Notes: generated by a model not told the origin, from the sequence alone. A stretch of 64,000 nucleotides of DNA from Streptomyces sp. NBC_01476 (GCF_036227265.1 NZ_CP109446.1:1873501-1937500), one strand, 5' to 3'. Numbered from the stretch's first letter, positions 1 to 11,016 are shown. Made by a program: numbers and translations.

Positions 1-254
1 TGCAGCCGCTCGCTGGCGGCGGTCCAGTCCTTGCGGTAGGCGTAGTCGTTCCACTCGGGGATGAGGTTCCCGAGCGGACAGCCGTTGTGGCAGAAGGGGA
101 TGCCGCAGTCCATGCAGCGGCCGGCCTGGTCGCTGATGATCGGCAGCAGGCCGCCGGGAACGTAGACCTCGTTCCAGTCCTGCCTGCGCTCCTCCACCGG
201 GCGGGTCGGGTTGTTCTCACGCGGGGTGGTGAGGAAGCCCTTGGGGTCAGCCAT
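1..254 (-). CDS. gltD: Glutamate synthase small subunit (N-terminal part)
   Basis: This is the first ~84 codons of the NADPH-dependent glutamate synthase beta subunit. It runs off the left edge of the window. The subunit passes electrons from NADPH through Fe-S clusters to GltB. The visible protein begins [13 protein letters not shown] and contains the cysteine cluster [19 protein letters not shown], typical of the Fe-S-binding N terminus of this family. The ATG overlaps the gltB stop by 8 bp, so the two genes are translationally coupled in one operon. The identification is firm. The C-terminal FAD/NADPH domains lie outside the window. Confidence 0.95.
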   Translation of the reverse strand, partial: MADPKGFLTTPRENNPTRPVEERRQDWNEVYVPGGLLPIISDQAGRCMDCGIPFCHNGCPLGNLIPEWNDYAYRKDWTAASERL

Positions 255-3200
255 TTGCCGCCTCCATCATCTTCGCGGTGGTCTCGGACTCCGAGAGTCC
301 GGCCTGCTCGGCGGCGTTCTTGGCGGCGAGCACTGCCTTGTAGTCCCTCGGCATGACCTTGCCGAAGCGGGTGAGGGCGGCGCCCCAGTCGGCGAGCAGC
401 CGCTCGGCGACGGTGGAACCGGTCTCCTCCAGGTGGCGGCGCACCACATCGTGCAGCCACGTGATGTCGTCGGCGGCCAGCGGCTCGATCGCGACCATGC
501 CGGGGTTGACGGCCGCCGGGTCCAGGTCGAGGACGTAGGCGATGCCGCCGGACATGCCGGCCGCGAAGTTCCGCCCGGTGGAGCCGAGCACCAGGGCCCG
601 GCCACCGGTCATGTACTCGCAGCCGTGGTCGCCGACGCCTTCGGCGACCACGGTGGCGCCGGAGTTGCGGACGCAGAAGCGCTCGCCGGTACGGCCGCGC
701 AGGAAGAGTTCGCCGCCGGTGGCGCCGTAGGCGATGGTGTTGCCGGCGATGGTGGAACCCTCGGCGAGGTGGTCGGCGCCGCGGTCCGGGCGGACGATGA
801 CCCGGCCGCCGGACAGGCCCTTGCCGACGTAGTCGTTGGCGTCGCCTTCGAGCCGCAGGGTGATGCCGCTGGGCAGGAAGGCGCCGAAGGACTGGCCGGC
901 CGAGCCGGTGAAGGTGATGTCGATGGTGCCTTCGGGCAGGCCGGCGCCACCGTACTTCTTGGTCACCTCGTGGCCGAGCATGGTGCCGACGGTCCGGTTG
1001 ACGTTGCGGATCGGCACCTGGGCGCGGACCGGGGCGCCGGTCTCCAGCGCCTCGGCGGCGAGCTGGATCAGCTCGTTGTCCAGTGCCCGGTCCAGGCCGT
1101 GGTCCTGGCCGGTGATGCGGTGCAGGGCCGCGCCTTCGGGCAGTTCCGGCACGTAGAGCAGCGGGGCGAGGTCCAGGCCCTGCGCCTTCCAGTGGTCGAC
1201 CGCGCGGCCGGCGTCGATCAGCTCGGCGTGGCCGACGGCCTCCTCCAGGGTGCGGAAGCCCAGCTCGGCGAGGAGTTCGCGGACCTCCTCGGCGATGAAC
1301 TCGAAGAAGTTCACCACGAACTCGGGCTTGCCGCTGAAGCGGTCGCGCAGCACCGGGTTCTGGGTGGCGACACCGACCGGGCAGGTGTCCAGGTGGCAGA
1401 CCCGCATCATGATGCAGCCGGAGACCACCAGCGGAGCGGTGGCGAAGCCGAACTCCTCGGCGCCGAGCAGTGCGGCGATGACCACGTCCCGGCCGGTCTT
1501 GAGCTGGCCGTCGGTCTGCACCACGATCCGGTCCCGCAGCCCGTTGAGCAGCAGCGTCTGCTGGGTCTCGGCCAGGCCGAGCTCCCAGGGTCCGCCGGCG
1601 TGCTTGAGCGAGGTGAGCGGGGAGGCGCCGGTGCCGCCGTCGTGGCCGGAGATCAGCACCACGTCGGCGTGCGCCTTGGAGACGCCCGCGGCGACGGTGC
1701 CGACGCCGACCTCGGAGACCAGCTTGACGTGGACCCGCGCCTTGGGGTTGGCGTTCTTCAGGTCGTGGATCAGCTGGGCGAGGTCCTCGATGGAGTAGAT
1801 GTCGTGGTGCGGCGGCGGCGAGATCAGGCCGACGCCGGCGGTGGAGTGCCGGGTGCCGGCGATCCACGGGTAGACCTTGTGGCCGGGCAGCTGGCCGCCC
1901 TCGCCGGGCTTGGCGCCCTGGGCCATCTTGATCTGGATGTCGTCGGCGTTGACCAGGTACTCGCTGGTGACGCCGAACCGGCCGGAGGCGACCTGCTTGA
2001 TGGCGCTGCGCCGGGCCGGGTCGTAGAGCCGGTCCGGGTCCTCGCCGCCCTCGCCGGTGTTGGACTTGCCGCCGAGCTGGTTCATCGCGATGGCGAGCGT
2101 CTCGTGCGCCTCGCGGGAGATCGAGCCGTACGACATCGCGCCGGTGGAGAAGCGCTTGACAATCTCGCTGACCGGCTCGACCTCCTCGACCGGGATCGAG
2201 GGGCGGTCGTTCTTCAGCCCGAACAGGCCACGCAGCGTCATCAGCCGCTCGGACTGCTCGTTCACCCGGGAGGTGTACTGCTTGAAGATGTCGTAGCGCC
2301 GGGTGCGGGTGGCGTGCTGGAGCCGGAAGACGGTGTCCGGGTCGAAGAGGTGCGGTTCGCCCTCACGGCGCCACTGGTACTCGCCGCCGATCTCCAGCCG
2401 GCGGTGCGCGGCGGCGATCCCGGAGACGGGGTACGCCTTGGCGTGCCGGGCGGCGACCTCCTGGGCGATGACTCCTATGCCGGCGCCGCCGATCTTGGTG
2501 TCGGTGCCGTGGAAGTAGGTGTCCACGAATTCGGTGTCGAGGCCGACGGCCTCGAAGACCTGGGCGCCGCGGTAGGAGGCGACGGTGGAGATGCCCATCT
2601 TCGACATGACCTTCAGGACGCCCTTGCCGAGCGCCTTGATCAGGTTCTTGATCGCGGTCTCGGACTCCACCCCGGGCAGGAAGGTGCCGGCCCGCACCAG
2701 GTCCTCGACGGACTCCATGGCGAGGTAGGGGTTGACGGCGGCCGCGCCGTACCCGATCAGCAGAGCGACATGGTGCACCTCGCGGACGTCGCCGGCCTCG
2801 ACGATCACGCCGACCTGGGTGCGCTGCTTGGTGCGGATCAGATGGTGGTGCACCGCGGAGGTGAGCAGCAGCGAGGGGATCGGGGCGTGCTCGGCGTCGG
2901 AGTGCCGGTCGGAGAGCACGATGACGCGGGCGCCGTCCTCTATGGCGGCGTCGGTCTCCGTACAGATCTCGGCGAGCCGGGCGGCCAGTGCCTCGCCGCC
3001 GCCGGCCACCCGGTAGAGGCCGGAGAGGGTCGCGGCCTTCATGCCGGGCATGTCGCCGTCGGCGTTGACGTGGATGAGCTTGGCCAGCTCGTCGTTGTCG
3101 ATCACCGGGAAGGGCAGGGTGATGTTGCGACAGGACGCCGGGCTGGGCTCCAGCAGGTTCCCGGACGGGCCGATGGTGGAGATCAGCGAGGTGACGAGCT

Positions 3201-4794
3201 CCTCGCGGATGGCGTCCAGCGGCGGGTTGGTGACCTGCGCGAAGAGCTGGGTGAAGTAGTCGAAGAGCAGCCGGGGGCGTGCGGACAGGGCGGCGATCGG
3301 CGAGTCGGTGCCCATCGAGCCGATCGGCTCGGCGCCGGTCCTGGCCATCGGGGCGAGCAGCACCCGCAGTTCTTCCTCGGTGTAGCCGAAGGTCTGCTGG
3401 CGGCGGGTGACCGAGGCGTGGGTGTGCACGATGTGCTCGCGCTCGGGCAGCTCGGCGAGTTCGATCAGGCCGGCTTCGAGCCAGTCGCTGTACGGGTTCT
3501 GCGCGGCGATGCCGGCCTTGATCTCGTCGTCCTCGACGATGCGGTGCGAGACGGTGTCGACCAGGAACATCCGGCCGGGCTGCAGGCGGCCCTTGCGGAC
3601 GATCTTCGCCGGGTCGATGTCGTGCAGCACGCCGGACTCGGAGGCGAGCACGACCAGGCCGTCGTCGGTGACCCAGTAGCGGCCGGGGCGCAGACCGTTG
3701 CGGTCGAGCACCGCGCCGACCACGGAGCCGTCGGTGAAGGTGACGCAGGCCGGGCCGTCCCAGGGCTCCATCAGGGTGGAGTGGTACTGGTAGAAGGCGC
3801 GCCGGGCCGGGTCCATGGAGGCGTGGTTCTCCCACGCCTCGGGGATCATCATCAGCACGCTGTGCGGCAGGGACCGGCCGCCGAGGTGCAGCAGCTCCAG
3901 CACCTCGTCGAAGGAGGCGGTGTCGGAGGCGCCGGGCGTGCAGACCGGGAAGATCCGCTCCAGGTCACCGCCGAAGAGCTCACTGCTCAGCTGCGACTCG
4001 CGGGCCCGCATCCAGTTGCGGTTGCCCTTGACGGTGTTGATCTCGCCGTTGTGCGCGACGAAGCGGTACGGGTGGGCCAGCGGCCAGCTCGGGAAGGTGT
4101 TGGTGGAGAAGCGGGAGTGGACCAGCGCGATGGCGGTGGCGAACCGCTCGTCGGACAGGTCGGGGAAGAACGGCTCCAGCTGGCCGGTGGTGAGCATGCC
4201 CTTGTAGACGATGGTCCGCGCGGACAGCGAAGGGAAGTAGACCTCGGCCTCGCGTTCGGCGCGCTTGCGCAGCACGAAGGCGGGCCGGTCGAGGTCGATG
4301 CCGGAGCGCTCGCCGGCCGCGTCGGCGACGAAGAGCTGCGAGAAGTACGGCATGGTGGAGCGGGAGGTGGAGCCGAGCAGGTCGGGGTCGACCGGGACCT
4401 CGCGCCAGCCGAGGACGGTCAGGCCCTCTTCGCCGGCGATCCGCTCGATGGCGTCCACGGCCTTGGCGCGGTCGTCGGGCTCGACCGGCAGGAAGGCGAG
4501 GCCGACCGCGTACCGCCCGGCGGCCGGCAGGTCGAAGGCCGTAGTGGCTTGCAGGAAGGCGTCCGGGACCTGGAGCAGGATGCCCGCGCCGTCGCCCGAG
4601 TCGGGCTCGGCACCGGTGGCACCGCGGTGCTCCAGGTTGCGCAGGACGGTGAGCGCCCGGTCGACGAGCGCGTGGCTCGCCTCACCGGTGAGGGTGGCCA
4701 CGAAGCCGACACCACAGGCGTCGTGCTCGTTGCGGGGGTCGTACATCCCCTGCGGGGCGGGGCGCCCGTCCATGAACGCGGAACGCGAACGCAT
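247..4794 (-). CDS. gltB: Glutamate synthase large subunit (GOGAT alpha)
   Basis: GltB transfers the glutamine amide nitrogen to 2-oxoglutarate, giving two glutamates. With GltD it completes the GS-GOGAT route in the cytoplasm. With a start at 4794 it has 1515 residues, normal for the family. Cys27 in DACGVGF is the expected N-terminal nucleophile left after propeptide removal, followed by the class-II amidotransferase domain. The FMN/Fe-S synthase domain carries [15 protein letters not shown] near residue 1125, and the C terminus has the glycine-rich beta-helix GXGXG region. The start is chosen because GGGAGA lies just upstream. The reading frame stays open to 5079, and the inner ATG (MDGRPAPQG) is an alternative. 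Confidence 0.96.
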   Translation of the reverse strand: MRSRSAFMDGRPAPQGMYDPRNEHDACGVGFVATLTGEASHALVDRALTVLRNLEHRGATGAEPDSGDGAGILLQVPDAFLQATTAFDLPAAGRYAVGLAFLPVEPDDRAKAVDAIERIAGEEGLTVLGWREVPVDPDLLGSTSRSTMPYFSQLFVADAAGERSGIDLDRPAFVLRKRAEREAEVYFPSLSARTIVYKGMLTTGQLEPFFPDLSDERFATAIALVHSRFSTNTFPSWPLAHPYRFVAHNGEINTVKGNRNWMRARESQLSSELFGGDLERIFPVCTPGASDTASFDEVLELLHLGGRSLPHSVLMMIPEAWENHASMDPARRAFYQYHSTLMEPWDGPACVTFTDGSVVGAVLDRNGLRPGRYWVTDDGLVVLASESGVLHDIDPAKIVRKGRLQPGRMFLVDTVSHRIVEDDEIKAGIAAQNPYSDWLEAGLIELAELPEREHIVHTHASVTRRQQTFGYTEEELRVLLAPMARTGAEPIGSMGTDSPIAALSARPRLLFDYFTQLFAQVTNPPLDAIREELVTSLISTIGPSGNLLEPSPASCRNITLPFPVIDNDELAKLIHVNADGDMPGMKAATLSGLYRVAGGGEALAARLAEICTETDAAIEDGARVIVLSDRHSDAEHAPIPSLLLTSAVHHHLIRTKQRTQVGVIVEAGDVREVHHVALLIGYGAAAVNPYLAMESVEDLVRAGTFLPGVESETAIKNLIKALGKGVLKVMSKMGISTVASYRGAQVFEAVGLDTEFVDTYFHGTDTKIGGAGIGVIAQEVAARHAKAYPVSGIAAAHRRLEIGGEYQWRREGEPHLFDPDTVFRLQHATRTRRYDIFKQYTSRVNEQSERLMTLRGLFGLKNDRPSIPVEEVEPVSEIVKRFSTGAMSYGSISREAHETLAIAMNQLGGKSNTGEGGEDPDRLYDPARRSAIKQVASGRFGVTSEYLVNADDIQIKMAQGAKPGEGGQLPGHKVYPWIAGTRHSTAGVGLISPPPHHDIYSIEDLAQLIHDLKNANPKARVHVKLVSEVGVGTVAAGVSKAHADVVLISGHDGGTGASPLTSLKHAGGPWELGLAETQQTLLLNGLRDRIVVQTDGQLKTGRDVVIAALLGAEEFGFATAPLVVSGCIMMRVCHLDTCPVGVATQNPVLRDRFSGKPEFVVNFFEFIAEEVRELLAELGFRTLEEAVGHAELIDAGRAVDHWKAQGLDLAPLLYVPELPEGAALHRITGQDHGLDRALDNELIQLAAEALETGAPVRAQVPIRNVNRTVGTMLGHEVTKKYGGAGLPEGTIDITFTGSAGQSFGAFLPSGITLRLEGDANDYVGKGLSGGRVIVRPDRGADHLAEGSTIAGNTIAYGATGGELFLRGRTGERFCVRNSGATVVAEGVGDHGCEYMTGGRALVLGSTGRNFAAGMSGGIAYVLDLDPAAVNPGMVAIEPLAADDITWLHDVVRRHLEETGSTVAERLLADWGAALTRFGKVMPRDYKAVLAAKNAAEQAGLSESETTAKMMEAANG

Positions 4795-4874
4795 GGCTCT
4801 CCCGTCGTCGTCTTTGGCTGATATGCATCGCCTGTCATAGGCATGCGCAACAGGGACGACGTTGGCCCTCTGCG

Positions 4875-4890
4875 ATTTCGTGCAGGTTAC
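4875..4890 (-). promoter_or_regulatory. Possible GlnR-type half-box upstream of gltB
   Basis: Reading the minus strand, GTAAC, six bases, then GAAAT occurs about 80-96 bp before the gltB start. Streptomyces GlnR boxes are known to follow GTnAC-n6-GAAAC. Only one pair is seen and its last base departs from consensus, so this is a weak candidate. The rest of 4795-5110 shows no gene and no clear terminator. Confidence 0.3.
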
Positions 4891-5110
4891 ATGATGACCG
4901 AGTGTTCGAGAAGCGGATAACTGATTCCAGCATGTGGACATACCGGAGATCCTGGGGGTCATTTCAGGCCAGCATGCATGAGGGGGTTGCGATGGTTCCT
5001 GAGGCGCGGCCTGGCAGCTCTGCCGACGCGTTACCGAGTGATGCCCCGTGTGGGGGTATCCGAAACGAGCGGGAAACACGAGGCTTCGATCACGCCCCGG
5101 ATCACCTCGG

Positions 5111-5857
5111 TCAGCCGACGGCAGTACCGATCAGGGCTCCCAGTACGAAGGTAACCCCGCCGGCCGCCGCACCCAAGGCCAGCTGCCGCAGTCCGCCGTA
5201 CCACCAGGAGCGGGCGGTGACCCGGGCCACCGCCGCACCGCAGCCGAAGAGGCCGGCCAGCGCCAGCACCGCGGCGGGCCACAGGGTGCCGGCGCCCAGC
5301 AGATACGGCAGCAGCGGCAGCAGCGCGCCCAGCGCGAACGACACGAAGGAGGAGGCCGCGGCCACCACCGGGGAGGGCAGGTCGGCCGGGTCGACGCCGA
5401 GCTCCTCGCGGGCGTGGATCTCCAGCGCCTGCTCGGGGTCGGCGGACAGCTGCCGCGCCACCTCGTGCGCGAGCTCCGGCTCCACCCCGCGCGAGACATA
5501 GAGCGCGGCCAGCTCCCGCAGCTCGTCCTCGGGGTGCCGGTGCAGTTCGGTCCGCTCGACCGCGAGCTCGGCCTCCACCAGCTCCCGCTGGGAGGCCACC
5601 GAGGTGTACTCGCCGGCCGCCATCGAGAAGGCACCGGCCGCCAGCCCGGCCAGCCCCGTCACGACGACGGTACGGGTCGACACGTCACCGCCGGCCACGC
5701 CGGTCATCAGGGCGAAGTTCGACACCAGGCCGTCCATCGCGCCGAACACGGCGGGCCGCAGCCAGCCGCCGCTCACATCACGGTGGACGTGGTGGGGCAC
5801 GTGGTACGGGATCGCCGCCGCGGATGTGGCTGTGGTTGCGTCGACCGCGGTGGACAT
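5111..5857 (-). CDS. VIT1/CCC1-family transporter (Fe/Mn type)
   Basis: A 248-residue membrane protein of the VIT1/CCC1 family, whose members move Fe(II) or Mn(II) across membranes. The N-terminal part has [20 protein letters not shown] followed by [12 protein letters not shown], the family signature. Next comes the cytoplasmic helical region ([14 protein letters not shown], with many Glu and His) that binds metal in characterised members. Three hydrophobic segments fill residues ~165-248. The start is supported by GGAGGGG six bases before the ATG. A strong hairpin separates it from lgt upstream, so it is probably its own unit. The actual metal is not shown by the sequence. Confidence 0.88.
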   Translation of the reverse strand: MSTAVDATTATSAAAIPYHVPHHVHRDVSGGWLRPAVFGAMDGLVSNFALMTGVAGGDVSTRTVVVTGLAGLAAGAFSMAAGEYTSVASQRELVEAELAVERTELHRHPEDELRELAALYVSRGVEPELAHEVARQLSADPEQALEIHAREELGVDPADLPSPVVAAASSFVSFALGALLPLLPYLLGAGTLWPAAVLALAGLFGCGAAVARVTARSWWYGGLRQLALGAAAGGVTFVLGALIGTAVG

Positions 5858-5967
5858 GTGGCACCCCTCCCCCGGACAGCACGTTGCCGTCCGCTCCAGT
5901 GGAACGGTTCGACCGTACGCGCGAATTCCTGCCCCCGCCAGCAAGGAAAGGCTGCCCTGACCTGCAA

Positions 5968-5993
5968 GAACGCCCCTCCGAAGAGGGGCGTTC
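5968..5993 (-). terminator. Hairpin terminator downstream of lgt
   Basis: GAACGCCCCTC, a four-base loop CGAA, then GAGGGGCGTTC gives a perfect 11-bp stem starting 8 bases after the lgt stop. It has no long U tract, as is common in high-GC actinobacteria. Confidence 0.8.
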
Positions 5994-6000
5994 CGTGGGC

Positions 6001-7029
6001 TCAGACGCTCTTGGAGGCGCCTTCGGGTTCGTCCGCGGGTTCGTCCGCGGGCCCGGCCCCCGCAGGGGCGGCCGACGCGGCAGGTTCCGTCGCGGCCGGG
6101 GGTTCGTCCGGGTCGGGCGGAGGTGTGGCGCTGCCGTCCCCGGCATCGTCCGGGACAGCGTCCGGTGCGGTGACGGGGGCGCCGGCCGGTGCGGTCAGCA
6201 CTGCCGGGTCCGGCTCCACGGTCTCCTCGCGGCCGGGGTGGCGGCGGGCGGAGAGGACGAAGTAGAGGACCGCCCCGGCGAAGACGACGATCGCCGTCCA
6301 GTCGTTCAGCCGCAGACCCAGGATGTGGTGGGCGTCGTCCACCCGCATGTACTCGATCCAGAACCGGCCCACCGTGTACGAGGCGACGTACAGCGCGAAG
6401 GCACGGCCGTGGCCGAGCCGGAAGCGGCGGTCCGCCCAGAGCACGAGCAGCGCGACGCCGACGCACCACAGGGACTCGTACAGGAAGGTCGGGTGGTACG
6501 TGACGACGTCCGGTGTCGCGTCCGGCCGGTGTGCGGGGTCGATCTTGAGCGCCCACGGGAGGTCGGTGGGCCGCCCGTACAGCTCCTGGTTGAACCAGTT
6601 CCCCCAGCGCCCGATCGCCTGCGCGAAGGCGATCCCCGGGGCGATGGCGTCCGCGTGCGCGGGCAGTGCGATGCCCCGGCGGCGGCAGCCGATCCACGCG
6701 CCGAGCGCGCCGAAGGCGATGGCGCCCCAGATGCCGAGGCCGCCCTGCCAGATCTTGAAGGCGTCGACCCAGTCCTTGCCGCTGGTGAAGTACAGCTCGT
6801 AGTCGGTGATGACGTGGTAAAGCCGGCCGCCGACCAGGCCGAACGGCACCGCCCAGACGGCGATGTCCGCCACCGTCCCCGCTTTGCCGCCGCGGGCGAT
6901 CCAGCGCCTGCCGCCGAGCCATACGGCCACGAAGACGCCGATGATGATGCAGAACGCGTAGCCGCGCAGCGGGATCGGTCCGAGGTGGACGACACCCTGC
7001 GAGGGGCTGGGAATGAATGCGAGGTCCAT
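6001..7029 (-). CDS. lgt: Prolipoprotein diacylglyceryl transferase
   Basis: Lgt moves a diacylglyceryl group from phosphatidylglycerol to the lipobox cysteine of prolipoproteins. It is the first step of lipoprotein maturation, at the outer face of the cytoplasmic membrane. The 342-residue protein shows the family landmarks in order: PIPLRGYAFCIIIG, GGRLYHVITDY, GGLGIWGAIAFG and GRWGNWFNQELYG, the last two matching the Lgt catalytic region. Seven or so membrane segments end near residue 265. A Pro/Ala/Asp-rich tail follows, as is usual in Streptomyces Lgt. The start MDLAFIPSP matches the family N terminus. There is no good Shine-Dalgarno, and a -10-like TAGCGT lies 11 bases upstream. lspA, two steps later in the pathway, is at 45 kb. 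Confidence 0.95.
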   Translation of the reverse strand: MDLAFIPSPSQGVVHLGPIPLRGYAFCIIIGVFVAVWLGGRRWIARGGKAGTVADIAVWAVPFGLVGGRLYHVITDYELYFTSGKDWVDAFKIWQGGLGIWGAIAFGALGAWIGCRRRGIALPAHADAIAPGIAFAQAIGRWGNWFNQELYGRPTDLPWALKIDPAHRPDATPDVVTYHPTFLYESLWCVGVALLVLWADRRFRLGHGRAFALYVASYTVGRFWIEYMRVDDAHHILGLRLNDWTAIVVFAGAVLYFVLSARRHPGREETVEPDPAVLTAPAGAPVTAPDAVPDDAGDGSATPPPDPDEPPAATEPAASAAPAGAGPADEPADEPEGASKSV

Positions 7030-7040
7030 GGCAAGGACCG

Positions 7041-7071
7041 ACGCTACCCTGCCGGGCGGGTGTATCGGCAA
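7041..7071 (-). promoter_or_regulatory. Candidate lgt promoter
   Basis: On the minus strand TTGCCG and TAGCGT are separated by 19 bp. TAGCGT ends 11 bases before the lgt ATG, so the mRNA leader would be only a few bases. The match to a vegetative streptomycete promoter is moderate. Confidence 0.4.
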
Positions 7072-7150
7072 CCCGCCCGGCCACGTATGGATAACTTCCG
7101 TCACTGTCAGCAGGTGCCACGAAAGGCCCCGCAGAGCCGTGTGAGGCACG

Positions 7151-7230
7151 CTGACGTGCCCTGAGGTGCGCTGAGGCGCTCTGAGCTGCTCTGAGCTGCT
7201 CCGAGGTGCTCTGAGCTGCTCTGAGGTGCC
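7151..7230. repeat. Eight tandem copies of a 10-bp unit
   Basis: Eight consecutive decamers all resemble CTGAGSTGCT: three copies are exactly CTGAGCTGCT and the other five differ at one to four positions. The block fills most of the space between the DsbA-like gene and lgt. The 10-bp period is close to one DNA helical turn, so identical faces would align. It lies ~80-160 bp upstream of the lgt promoter candidate. Confidence 0.9.
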
Positions 7231-7248
7231 GCAACGCTTCAGGAGGCG

Positions 7249-8073
7249 TCAGGAAGGGGTGGCGGTGACCTTCCCCGGCTGCTTGCCCTTGTTCGCCTGC
7301 TTCACCATCTGCTTCAGCGAGTCCGGGGTGAGTGCCGCGCTCTGGCTGCCGTAGATGTTCTTGCCGTTGAGCAGCACGGTGGGGGTGGAGTTGAAGCCCG
7401 AGGAGTTGAACGCCTGGTCGGACTTCTTCACCCAGCTGTTGTGGGTGCCGTTGTTCACGCAGGCGGTGAAGGCGGGCGTCTTGAGACCCTGGACCTGGCC
7501 GGCCAGGTCCAGCAGGGTGTTCTTGTCGGCGAACTTGTCGTCCTGCTCGTCGGGCTGGTTGCTGTACAGGACGTCGTGATAGGCGCGGAACTTCCCCTGG
7601 TCCTGGGCGCACGCGGCGGCGTTCGCGGCGGTCAGCGAGCCGGAGCCGCCGAGGTTGCCGTCAATGAGCGTGACCAGGTGGTACTCGGTACGCAGCTGCC
7701 CGTCGTTCTCCAGGCTGTGGATCGTCGGCGTGAAGGCCTTCTCGAAGGCGTCGCAGGCCGGGCAGCGGAAGTCCTCGTAGATCGTCAGCGTGGAGGGCGC
7801 GTCGGCGGCGCCGACCGGGATCACCAGGCCGTCCTTGCCGGTGGCCCCCTTGGGCGTGCTCACCGCGCCCGCCGAGTCGGTATCGCCCGAGCTGCCGCCG
7901 CTGTCGTTGTCGGCGACCACCACGCCGATGACGGCGCCGATGACGAGCACGCCGGCCACCGCGCCCGCGACGACCAGGGTCCGCTTCCGTCTGGCCTGGT
8001 TCTTCTCCTTCGCCCGCTGTTCCTGGAGCGCCTCGCGGGCGCTGCGCTTCCTGTCACGGTTCTTCTCGCTCAC
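7249..8073 (-). CDS. Membrane-anchored DsbA-like thiol-disulfide protein
   Basis: A 274-residue protein with a charged cytoplasmic N terminus (~30 residues), one membrane segment at ~32-53, a Ser/Gly/Asp linker, and a thioredoxin-fold domain outside the membrane. The active-site motif CPAC is at 104-107 in YEDFRCPACDAF, and the cis-proline loop STPTVLLNG is near the end. This is the DsbA/DSBA-like thioredoxin_4 family, which oxidises or isomerises disulfides in exported proteins. The GTG start is the only sensible one in frame, although AGAGG sits very close to it. It lies downstream of trpA, behind a strong hairpin. A paralogue with the same layout is at 39497-40294. Confidence 0.85.
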   Translation of the reverse strand: MSEKNRDRKRSAREALQEQRAKEKNQARRKRTLVVAGAVAGVLVIGAVIGVVVADNDSGGSSGDTDSAGAVSTPKGATGKDGLVIPVGAADAPSTLTIYEDFRCPACDAFEKAFTPTIHSLENDGQLRTEYHLVTLIDGNLGGSGSLTAANAAACAQDQGKFRAYHDVLYSNQPDEQDDKFADKNTLLDLAGQVQGLKTPAFTACVNNGTHNSWVKKSDQAFNSSGFNSTPTVLLNGKNIYGSQSAALTPDSLKQMVKQANKGKQPGKVTATPS

Positions 8074-8142
8074 GCCTCTGGCAACGGTGCGGGGAGTCGC
8101 TGGGCGTCTGCCCGCACCGTTTTTCGCCCTGTGGGGTGACAA

Positions 8143-8185
8143 GAATCCGTCCCCGGAGTGACGCCGTGCGACCGGGGACGGATTC
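8143..8185 (-). terminator. Hairpin terminator downstream of trpA
   Basis: GAATCCGTCCCCGG pairs perfectly with CCGGGGACGGATTC (14 bp) around a 15-base loop, 46 bases after the trpA stop. It should end the trp transcript before the DsbA-like gene. Confidence 0.8.
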
Positions 8186-8231
8186 GTGGTGGAGGAGCGC
8201 GGTCCGTGGTGGAGGAGCGGGGGCGGGAGCG

Positions 8232-9046
8232 TCAGCCGCGCTTGCGGACGCCCTCGGCGAGTTCGGCGGCCAGCGCCCGTACCGCGGCGACACCGGCGGC
8301 CAGGTCGTCGCCGTGGTCGAGCAGCCGCTTGACGAAGGCCGAGCCGACGATCACACCGTCGGCGAAGCCGGCCACCTCGGCGGCCTGCGCCGCGTTGGAG
8401 ACGCCCAGGCCCACGCAGACCGGCAGTTCGGTGGTGGCGCGGGTCCGCCGCACCAGGTCGGCGGCCTGCGCGCCGACGCTGGTACGGGTGCCGGTGACGC
8501 CCATCAGCGAGGCCGCGTAGACGAATCCGGAGCCGGCCGCGGTGATCCTGGCCAGCCGCTCGTCGCGGCTGGAGGGGGCGACGACGAAGACGGTGGCCAG
8601 CCCGTGCTGCTCGGCCGCCTTCCGCCACAGCTCGGACTCCTCGACCGGCAGGTCGGGCAGGATGCAGCCCGCGCCGCCCGCCTCGGCGAGCTCGGCGGCG
8701 AAGCGCTCAGGACCGTAGCGGTCCACCGGGTTCCAGTACGTCATCACCAGGACCGGCTTGCCGGACGCGGCGTGCCCCTCGCGCACGGTGCGCAGCACGT
8801 CCACGATCCGCACGCCGTTCTTGAAGGCGATGTCGTCGGCGGTCTGGATCACCGGGCCGTCGAGCACCGGGTCGCTGTGCGGCAGGCCGACCTCGACGAT
8901 GTCGGCGCCGCCCTCGAAGGCCGCCCGGACGGCTTCCACGCCGCCGTCGATGGTCGGGAAGCCGGCCGGCAGATAGGCGATGAGCGCGGCCCGGCCCTCG
9001 GCCCTGGCAGCGGCAAGGCTCTGGTCGAGCAGTTGGATGTTCCCGG

Positions 9047-9050
<4 letters not shown>
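8232..9050 (-). CDS. trpA: Tryptophan synthase alpha subunit
   Basis: TrpA cleaves indole-3-glycerol phosphate to indole and glyceraldehyde 3-phosphate and channels indole to TrpB. It has 272 residues, the normal length for this TIM barrel. The catalytic acids are visible: Glu53 in [11 protein letters not shown] with Asp60 beside it, then the loop ILPDLPVEE. The phosphate-binding end is present as CVGLGVSN and [10 protein letters not shown]. The ATG overlaps the trpB stop by 4 bp (ATGA), so expression is coupled to trpB. A strong hairpin follows. Confidence 0.97.
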
Positions 9051-10318
<1,268 letters not shown>

Positions 10319-10430
10319 GGGGTGGTGCCTTTGCCCTTGGCAGGTGGGTGGGAGGGGACGGGGAGGGCACGGCGGGGCGTACGGCGTCGGCTCTCGCCTT
10401 GTACGTACGCTGCCGGCCGGTGGTCGCGGG

Positions 10431-10574
10431 TCAGCCGCGCCGCCATCGCCTGCCGTTCACCTGGCCGGGCTCGCACCCGATCACGTACCGCACCCGCCGC
10501 CCGAGCACCCGGCGCGCCGGCGCGCGGCAGCCGCGGGGGCGGCAGCCGGGGGCGAGGCGGGAGGAGATGGGCAT
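10431..10574 (-). CDS. trpM: TrpM-like small protein
   Basis: A very basic 47-residue frame, [20 protein letters not shown] followed by an Arg-rich stretch, [13 protein letters not shown] and a WRRG end. It lies between trpC and trpB, where S. coelicolor carries trpM, a small gene reported to modulate tryptophan synthesis and differentiation. The core sequence agrees with my memory of that family, but this version is shorter than the 63 residues I recall. No convincing Shine-Dalgarno precedes the ATG, so the start is uncertain. Three cysteines and 14 or so arginines suggest a nucleic-acid or protein-binding peptide, but that is inference. Confidence 0.6.
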   Translation of the reverse strand: MPISSRLAPGCRPRGCRAPARRVLGRRVRYVIGCEPGQVNGRRWRRG

Positions 10575-10643
10575 GGGCGTGATTCTACGGGCCCCTGCGG
10601 GGTGGCCGCACCAGCCCTCCCCGGGGTGCCCCACCCCGTCCCC

Positions 10644-10980
10644 CTCGCGCAGTTCCCCGCGCCCCTGAGGGGGTGCCCCCTCCGGACGGTTGGCATGCTG
10701 CCGCCGGGTCGTGGCTCGTCGCGCAGTTCCCCGCGCCCCTGAGGGGGTGCCCCCTCCGGACGGTTGGCATGCTGCCGCCGGGTCGTGGCTCGTCGCGCAG
10801 TTCCCCGCGCCCCTGAGGGGGTGCCCCCTCCGGACGGTTGGCATGCTGCCGCCGGGTCATGGCTCGTCGCGCAGTTCCCCGCGCCCCTGGGGGGGTGCCC
10901 CTTCGGGCGGGTTTGCAGACTGCCGCCGGGTCATGGCTCGTCGCGCAGTTCCTCGCGCCCCTGGGGGGGTGCCCTTTCCC
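10644..10980. repeat. Tandem array of a 74-bp unit (about 4.5 copies)
   Basis: The marker AGTTCC inside GCGCAGTTCCCCGCGCCCCT recurs at 10651, 10725, 10799, 10873 and 10947, exactly 74 bp apart. Copies two and three are almost identical. Copies four and five have drifted in the TTGGCATGCTGCC half. Each unit holds GAGGGGGTGCCCCCTC, which can fold into a 7-bp hairpin. The array occupies most of the trpC-trpM gap (10575-11113), and no gene was recognised there. The unit length is not a multiple of three, so it is unlikely to be coding. Confidence 0.92.
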
Positions 10981-11016
10981 GGGACGGTGTCCACTAGGGG
11001 CGCGGGGAACTGCGCG
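10942..11016. repeat. 21-bp inverted repeat at the trpC end of the array
   Basis: The arm at 10942-10962 (CGCGCAGTTCCTCGCGCCCCT, one mismatch) is the reverse complement of 10996-11016, with a 33-base loop. The sequence AGGGGCGCGGGGAACTGCGCG is, from memory, a motif scattered through many Streptomyces intergenic regions. It lies ~100 bp after the trpC stop and could act as a terminator or attenuator between trpC and trpMBA. Confidence 0.75.

Noticed and set aside
211-4821. A 1536-codon open frame on the plus strand opposite gltB
   Set aside because: It mirrors the gltB codons, as expected at very high GC. The minus frame carries all the glutamate synthase motifs and the opposite frame shows only Gly/Ala/Asp/His-rich low-complexity text.
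10644-10980. CRISPR array
   Set aside because: The units are directly abutting with no variable spacers, and no cas genes are nearby.
10431-10990. Open frames running through the 74-bp repeats
   Set aside because: The period is not a multiple of three, so each frame cycles through three reading phases of the same DNA. There is no ribosome site and no protein-like sequence apart from the TrpM end.
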